Assembly (NCBI GenBank): GCA_019120075.1
Contig: DWVT01000220.1
Location: 1 to 36,014 of the forward strand
Source: Candidatus Mediterraneibacter excrementigallinarum
GTDB taxonomy: Bacteria; Bacillota; Clostridia; Lachnospirales; Lachnospiraceae
Direction: 5' to 3'
DNA length: 36,014 nucleotides
The position numbers and the translations under genes are program-made. Positions 31,200 to 36,014 of the stretch are shown here, in pieces. Numbering within the stretch: the stretch's first letter is position 1; each line of letters begins with the position of its first letter. A model generated the notes under the pieces. The model was not told where the DNA came from. It saw only the letters and a program-made list of their open reading frames with translations, and searched no databases.

Positions 31200-32690
31200 A
31201 TGATCAATATTATTATGGCAGAAACAATTTGGAACGGAGCGGTGACAGTCTTTGACTTTATCATGGACAATCTGGTCATCATCAATGTGCTTCTCTCTCT
31301 GGTGATCGTGTTTTTTCAGAGAAGGTCTCCGCAGACGGTATGGACATGGCTGCTTCTGCTTTATTTTATACCGATCCTGGGGTTTGTCCTGTATCTTATC
31401 ATCGGACAGGACTTCCACAAAAGCAGGATGTTTAAAGCGAAAGAGATTGAGGGAGAAGTAAAGTACGCGGTCCGGCGTCAGGAGGAGACGATCTATCACC
31501 GGAAACTTCTGCTGGCAAATCCTGCGATGAACCGGTTTAAGGATCTGATCCTGTATAATCTTGAAGCGGGCGAGGCTGTCCTGACAGATAACAATGATAT
31601 CAGGATTTATACGGACGGAAAGGAAAAATTCCGCGCTCTGATCGAGGAGATGAGAAGGGCGGAGAGATATATCCACCTTCAGTATTATATCATCCGGAAC
31701 GACGAACTATGGCAGGAAATCGAGAAAGTCCTGATCGAGAAATCGAGAGAGGGCGTGGAAGTACGGGTACTCTTTGACAGTATGGGGTGCCGAACCATGC
31801 ATAAAAGGGACTGGGACCGTCTTAAAAGCGAAGGGATCAAAGTTGCGGAATTTTTTCCGGCCATTCTGGGAAAACTCCAGCTCCGTGTAAACTACCGAAA
31901 TCACAGAAAGATCGTCGTCATTGACGGCAGGATCGGTTTTGTAGGTGGATTTAACGTAGGAAGGGAATATCTCGGACGGGATCCGAAATTCGGTTACTGG
32001 AGAGATACTCATCTGTGCATCGAAGGAGCCGCGGTTACGTCGCTGGCGGTCCGGTTTGTACTTGACTGGAACTATGCGGCAAAGGAGAATCTGTTCCTCG
32101 ACGATACGCTTTTTGAGATTCCGCGCTATGTGCGGGGAGGGCGTGATCCGGTACAGATCATATCAAGCGGCCCGGACTCCCAGATCAAGACGATCCATGA
32201 CAACTATCTCAGACTGATCCACAGCGCAAGGGATCATGTATATATCCAGACGCCCTATTTTATCCCGGATGATTCAATCCTGGATGCGCTTAAGATTGCC
32301 AGCCGTTCGGGAATCGATGTGAGGATCATGGTGCCATGCAAACCGGATCATCCTTTCGTTTACTGGGCGACGTACTCTTATATCGGAGAAATGGTGGCGG
32401 CCGGAGCAAAATGCTACGTGTATAACAATGGATTTCTCCATGCAAAAACACTGAGCATTGACGGGATGGTCGCATGCGTCGGGACTGCAAACATGGATAT
32501 CCGGAGTTTTGGCCTGAACTTTGAGGTGAACGCAGTAATCTACAGTGAGAGGACGGTCCAGAGGCTGGAGCGTGCTTTTGAGAACGATATGACGCAGTGC
32601 ACTCATGTGACAAGAAAGGTGTATGACGACAGAGGGATCGTCATTAAGGCGAAGGAGCAGTTCTCAAGACTTCTGTCTCCGCTGCTGTAG
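31200..32690 (+). CDS. cls: Cardiolipin synthase
   Basis: Membrane enzyme joining two phosphatidylglycerols into cardiolipin, 496 residues. Two N-terminal membrane helices (about 22-40 and 45-68, MDNLVIINVLLSLVIVFFQ and TVWTWLLLLYFIPILGFVLYLIIG) precede two phospholipase D half-sites: H235-K237-D242 in HRKIVVIDGRIGFVGGFN and H414-K416-D421 in HAKTLSIDGMVACVGTANMD. IQTPYFIPDD is also typical. The frame is open from 30993; I start at the ATG at 31200 because AGGAAAAGGAG lies directly before it and a TATACT promoter box (31084-31089) lies inside the extension. An ATG at 31215 is an alternative. Confidence 0.93.
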   Translation: MINIIMAETIWNGAVTVFDFIMDNLVIINVLLSLVIVFFQRRSPQTVWTWLLLLYFIPILGFVLYLIIGQDFHKSRMFKAKEIEGEVKYAVRRQEETIYHRKLLLANPAMNRFKDLILYNLEAGEAVLTDNNDIRIYTDGKEKFRALIEEMRRAERYIHLQYYIIRNDELWQEIEKVLIEKSREGVEVRVLFDSMGCRTMHKRDWDRLKSEGIKVAEFFPAILGKLQLRVNYRNHRKIVVIDGRIGFVGGFNVGREYLGRDPKFGYWRDTHLCIEGAAVTSLAVRFVLDWNYAAKENLFLDDTLFEIPRYVRGGRDPVQIISSGPDSQIKTIHDNYLRLIHSARDHVYIQTPYFIPDDSILDALKIASRSGIDVRIMVPCKPDHPFVYWATYSYIGEMVAAGAKCYVYNNGFLHAKTLSIDGMVACVGTANMDIRSFGLNFEVNAVIYSERTVQRLERAFENDMTQCTHVTRKVYDDRGIVIKAKEQFSRLLSPLL

Positions 32691-32759
32691 TGTCATATTT
32701 AAAATGAAATATTGAAATATCTGAATATAACATTGATTGAAAGATGGAGGAAAATGAAA

Positions 32760-33839
32760 ATGAAAAGAAAAATTGCTGTCGTACTGTTATCCGCCGCACT
32801 TGCGGGAAGTCTTCTCGCAGGCTGCAGCGGCGAGGTGTCAAATGAATATGTCACTGTGAAGCAGTATAAAGGACTGGAAGTTCCCCAGGTAACTGCAGAA
32901 GAGGTAACGGACGATCAGGTGGAGCAGGCAATCCAGAACGCTCTGAGCGCCGACATGATCCAGACTCCGATCACAGACCGTGCTGCACAGTCCGGCGACT
33001 GGGTAAATATTGACTATACAGGGTATGTGGACGGAGAGGCGTTTGACGGCGGATCTGCAGAAGGTGCGCCCCTTGAGCTTGGTTCCGGTTCTTTTATCGG
33101 AGCAACAGACGACTATAAAGGCTTTGAGGAACAGATCGAGGGACATAATACGGGAGATGAGTTTGACATCACGGTACAGTTCCCGGAGACCTATTCCCAG
33201 AACCCGGCAATGGCAGGCGTTGTTGCGCAGTTCCATATTGTACTTAATGAAATTTACAGCCAGACTGTCCCAGAGCTGACAGACGAGTGGGTTGCCGAAA
33301 ACAGCGAGGATTCCGATACTGTGGACGAATATCGTGAAGAAGTCAGAGAGTCGCTGGAGGAGAATGCGGAGGAGACAGTAAAAAGCCAGCTCCAGACAAG
33401 CATTCAGGATGCGCTCCTTGCCCAGAGCGAGATCAAGGAATATCCGGAAGGAGCAGTGGACGAGCAGATCGAGCAGGCAAACCAGTATTATACATCCATC
33501 GCTGGTCTGTACGGAATGGATCTCTCTGATTTTATCACCACATATCTTCAGACAACGGAGGAAGATTTCAACTCAAGCGTGGAGACTGCCGCACAGCAGA
33601 CGGTACAGCTTGACGAGGCGATGAAGCTGATCGCTGAGAAAGAAAATCTGGAACCGACAGAGGAAGAATACGAGGATGAGATCGAACAGCTTGCTGAGGA
33701 TGCAGGGGCAGATGATGTGGACTCTTTCAAGGAGCAGTACGGGGAAGAAGTGTTAAAGGATTCTGTCCTCAGACAGAAGGTGCTGGATTATCTTGTGGAC
33801 AACTGTGTTCAGGTCGAGGATTCCGGAGACAGTGAATAA
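32760..33839 (+). CDS. Exported trigger-factor-like PPIase lipoprotein
   Basis: Extracytoplasmic folding factor of 359 residues. A lipoprotein signal peptide (MKRKIAVVLLSAALAGSLLAGC) places the lipidated Cys at 22. Residues about 80-185 are an FKBP-type peptidyl-prolyl isomerase domain (GDWVNIDYTGYVDGEAFDGG, GFEEQIEGHNTGDEFDITVQFPETY). Residues 190-350 resemble the helical trigger factor C-terminal chaperone domain, very rich in Glu and Asp. The ribosome-binding N-terminal domain of cytosolic trigger factor is absent. It is therefore likely a surface chaperone for secreted proteins, comparable in place to PrsA. GGAGG 9 bases before the ATG at 32760 decides the start; an ATG at 32754 would only add two residues. 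Confidence 0.88.
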   Translation: MKRKIAVVLLSAALAGSLLAGCSGEVSNEYVTVKQYKGLEVPQVTAEEVTDDQVEQAIQNALSADMIQTPITDRAAQSGDWVNIDYTGYVDGEAFDGGSAEGAPLELGSGSFIGATDDYKGFEEQIEGHNTGDEFDITVQFPETYSQNPAMAGVVAQFHIVLNEIYSQTVPELTDEWVAENSEDSDTVDEYREEVRESLEENAEETVKSQLQTSIQDALLAQSEIKEYPEGAVDEQIEQANQYYTSIAGLYGMDLSDFITTYLQTTEEDFNSSVETAAQQTVQLDEAMKLIAEKENLEPTEEEYEDEIEQLAEDAGADDVDSFKEQYGEEVLKDSVLRQKVLDYLVDNCVQVEDSGDSE

Positions 33840-33865
33840 AAGCGGGCTGTATCCGCAGAGGAAAA

Positions 33866-33892
33866 TGAACGGAGGGGAGACTCTCCGTTTCA
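33866..33892 (+). terminator. Weak terminator after the lipoprotein gene
   Basis: AACGGAG / CTCCGTT stem extended by ATG / CAT with a bulge. There is no real U-tract, so partial read-through into the epimerase gene is likely. Confidence 0.4.
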
Positions 33893-33927
33893 TTATAGAA
33901 ATTAAAAGATCAAAGGAGGGCTATCTT

Positions 33928-34797
33928 ATGAAGCTGGAAAATGAGCGGCTCTGTGTCGAGATTGCCGATATGGGGGCAGAGGTAACGCGCATTTATGACA
34001 AAAAGAACGGTACGGATGTGCTCTGGGAGGCGGATCCGGTATATTGGAAACGGCATTCTCCGGTGCTTTTCCCGAATGTAGGAAAGACCTATAAAAATAC
34101 GATCCTGATCAACGGGGTGCAGTATCCGACTTCTCAGCACGGGTTCGCGCGGGATAATGAGTTCAGATGCATCCGTGCCTCCGAGGACAGCGCTTCCTTC
34201 CTGTTCGCATCGAACGAGGAGACGAAGGAAGTTTATCCTTTTGAGTTTGAACTCATCATAACTTACCGTCTGGAGAAAAACAGCCTGACCGTGAAATGGG
34301 AGGTGCGCAATCCTTCCGATGAGACAATCTACTTTACGATCGGCGGGCATCCGGCGTTCCGGTTTGCGGGAAAAGATGAGGTGAAGGCAGACTACCTTCT
34401 GAAGTTCCCGGGAAAAGAGGAACTTCAGTATGTGCTCATCGATCCGGCAGAGGCGGCTGTGGATCCGAAAAAGGTACATGAATTGAAACTTGACGGAGAA
34501 TGTTATCAGGTATCGGAAGAGCTCTTTGAACATGACGCACTTATCTTTGACGGAGGCCAGATAGGGGAAGTCTGGCTGTATCACAAAGATGGAACACCTT
34601 ATGTCGGTATGAAATGTGAGGGGTTCCCGAACTTCGGAATCTGGTCTGTGAAAGACGCGCCGTTTGTCTGCCTGGAGCCCTGGATGGGACGTGCGGACAA
34701 TATCGGGTTCGACCGGGATATCTCCGAGAAGCCGGGGATCAATGCGGTAGATCCGGGAGAGTGTTTTGAGAAAGAGTATACAGTGATCGTGGCATAG
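33928..34797 (+). CDS. Aldose 1-epimerase-like protein (LacX type)
   Basis: Galactose mutarotase superfamily protein of 289 residues, a cytoplasmic beta-sandwich that would interconvert sugar anomers. Expected catalytic residues are H71 (QHGFARD), H141 (GGHPAFRF) and E250 (CLEPWMGRADN). The shorter length and SPVLFPNVGK segment match the LacX/YihR-like group rather than classic GalM of about 340 residues, so the sugar may be a hexose or a phosphorylated or sulfated derivative. AAAGGAGGG 7 bases before the ATG at 33928 fixes the start; the open frame back to 33793 overlaps the preceding gene. It ends before a strong terminator. Confidence 0.88.
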   Translation: MKLENERLCVEIADMGAEVTRIYDKKNGTDVLWEADPVYWKRHSPVLFPNVGKTYKNTILINGVQYPTSQHGFARDNEFRCIRASEDSASFLFASNEETKEVYPFEFELIITYRLEKNSLTVKWEVRNPSDETIYFTIGGHPAFRFAGKDEVKADYLLKFPGKEELQYVLIDPAEAAVDPKKVHELKLDGECYQVSEELFEHDALIFDGGQIGEVWLYHKDGTPYVGMKCEGFPNFGIWSVKDAPFVCLEPWMGRADNIGFDRDISEKPGINAVDPGECFEKEYTVIVA

Positions 34798-34827
34798 AGG
34801 AAACGGGAAATTTGCTATTATCAAAAT

Positions 34828-34871
34828 AGCGACCATACTGAGCAATAAGCGCTTGTATGGTCGCTTTCCGT
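34828..34871. terminator. Terminator between the epimerase gene and hsdS
   Basis: AGCGACCATAC pairs with GTATGGTCGCT, followed by TTTCCGTTTTT on the plus strand. On the other strand ATTTTGATAATAG follows. It serves the epimerase gene and possibly hsdS, and marks the boundary where AT content rises. Confidence 0.82.
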
Positions 34872-34903
34872 TTTTATGGTTAATCTTGCTTTGATTGGAA
34901 AAT

Positions 34904-36014
34904 TTATCCAAAATGTTTGCTTATGATATTTTCTTTTTGCTTATATAAATTTTTGTTGTTTAAAAGAAGTTGTTTCTTTTGCGCGTTTGTTTTTTTTACA
35001 AAATCTGCAAAATATCTTTGTAAATTAATATCTGCATTTTTGATTTTATAATGAGAGATTTGCTTTTTGTTCCCGCGGGGCATTTTTAATCCAGTTTTAC
35101 CTTCCATAACATAGTCAAAAAAGCTATCTTGATATAAAGAATAAAATACATATTCCGGTAGCATTTTTGAAGTGTCGCTGATATGAAAAACCAGCACATC
35201 AGGAGAACACCCGGCATTCTTATCAGCAAGCCATATTTTCTTTAAATAAGGCCGAATATTAGAAAACAGAATATCGCCTTTTGAATACATGGTAACCTTT
35301 GATATTTTTTCGGTGCTCTCGGTAAAGGGGATAACCCCTCTTTTTTGCTGAAGCATATTATCGGTTGTAACATAGTCTTCAACTGCAAATGAGTTGATAT
35401 CAATTTTTCTTGTTTCAAACGGAGCTATTACACCGATTTCTATATCATCAATATCATCCTTGGTGAACAGTCGTATATATTCGTTTTCAATCAGCCGTTC
35501 TAAATTGTTTATTGCGATATTATTTTCGGCTATTTTTTTTTCTATAGCAGATACTTCATCAACAATTACCTGTTGTACGGATTTTTTTTCAGGGATCTGT
35601 ATTGTCAGCGCCTTTATCCGCTGAGTTGACGCTCTGTTGTTGCGCGAAAATTTTTCGAATCGGCCCTCAGCCTCGAGGGCAATGGCCAAATATTGGGGGA
35701 TAATTTCATCTGTTTTAATTCTTAATACACCACAGTGGTCTGTTGGATAAAATGCCTTTCCAGCAGGAAGAAGATTTACCATCCAATCGCCATCGATTCC
35801 CCAAATGATAGATGGCATTGAAAAATCTGTAATATTTTGTTTATTAATCCGTCCAAATTCTTCAAACACATTAGCACTGTAAACAGGGATTCTCCCATTT
35901 TCATCTATATCAGCAGTTACAACTCTTGTCCCAATACTTATATCAAAAAGCTGGTCGTTGCTTAATTTATAATTAATCAGTCCGGGGGTTGTCTTTAAAG
36001 TGCGTGTTTTTGTT
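34904..36014 (-). CDS. hsdS: Type I restriction specificity subunit, partial
   Basis: DNA-recognition subunit of a type I restriction-modification system, or the specificity half of a fused enzyme. At least 370 residues are visible. The frame stays open to the window edge: 48 codons precede the GTG at 35869 and include YKLSNDQLFDISIGTRV, a typical start of a target-recognition domain, so the true start is outside. Two target-recognition domains are separated by conserved coiled helices. The first helix ends in AIEKKIAENNIAINNLERLIENEY; the second is FADFVKKTNAQKKQLLLNNKNLYKQKENI at the C-terminus. Codons are strongly AT-rich compared with every gene to the left, a sign of horizontal transfer. 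Partner hsdM and hsdR genes must lie beyond the edge, as this strand is read from right to left. Confidence 0.85.
   Translation of the reverse strand, partial: TKTRTLKTTPGLINYKLSNDQLFDISIGTRVVTADIDENGRIPVYSANVFEEFGRINKQNITDFSMPSIIWGIDGDWMVNLLPAGKAFYPTDHCGVLRIKTDEIIPQYLAIALEAEGRFEKFSRNNRASTQRIKALTIQIPEKKSVQQVIVDEVSAIEKKIAENNIAINNLERLIENEYIRLFTKDDIDDIEIGVIAPFETRKIDINSFAVEDYVTTDNMLQQKRGVIPFTESTEKISKVTMYSKGDILFSNIRPYLKKIWLADKNAGCSPDVLVFHISDTSKMLPEYVFYSLYQDSFFDYVMEGKTGLKMPRGNKKQISHYKIKNADINLQRYFADFVKKTNAQKKQLLLNNKNLYKQKENIISKHFG

Overview
This window looks like chromosomal DNA of a gut Firmicute of the Lachnospiraceae type. The grounds are strong AGGAGG-type ribosome binding sites, consensus TTGACA/TATAAT promoters, moderate GC, a dnaE-pfkA-murI order, lipoprotein solute-binding proteins and many sugar enzymes. 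I see no rRNA, tRNA, CRISPR array, insertion sequence or prophage. Species cannot be named from the sequence alone.

Layout, left to right. (1) 0.2-6.2 kb is a loose set of single genes: glycogen branching enzyme, a TetR regulator, an aldo/keto reductase, an unannotated 56-codon gene, a 5'-truncated Gfo/Idh/MocA oxidoreductase joined to a structured repeat, and a YczE/YitT-type membrane protein. (2) 6.4-9.8 kb is one large gene fusing a PHP phosphoesterase-like domain, a zinc ribbon and a complete UvrD-type helicase, with two possible sliding-clamp binding peptides. (3) 9.9-19.7 kb is a carbohydrate region: an XRE regulator with a glycine-rich decapeptide-repeat tail, a beta-glucuronidase with a divergent AraC regulator, and an ABC sugar uptake operon (binding protein, two permeases, GH31 alpha-glucosidase). 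That operon is divergent from a LacI regulator, and each promoter carries its own operator-like palindrome. The operon has no ATPase gene, so a shared MsmK-type ATPase elsewhere is probably used. (4) 20.9-28.2 kb is core housekeeping on the plus strand: CvfB-like S1 protein, a 79-residue conserved protein, DnaE, PfkA, MurI and a DUF1934 protein, the last three tightly spaced. (5) 28.2-34.8 kb holds an AraC/MFS divergent pair, a small membrane-anchored unknown, cardiolipin synthase, a lipoprotein related to trigger factor, and an aldose 1-epimerase-like protein. (6) From 34.9 kb to the edge, base composition turns AT-rich in a type I restriction specificity gene that runs off the window, which probably marks the start of an accessory island.

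The strongest candidates for something under-described are the PHP-zinc ribbon-UvrD fusion with clamp motifs and the decapeptide-repeat XRE protein. I do not see a clear multi-gene defence or other novel system inside the window. If one exists here it is likely to lie beyond the right edge, next to the specificity gene. No stretch longer than 300 bases lacks a gene; bases 1-146 hold nothing I can recognise.
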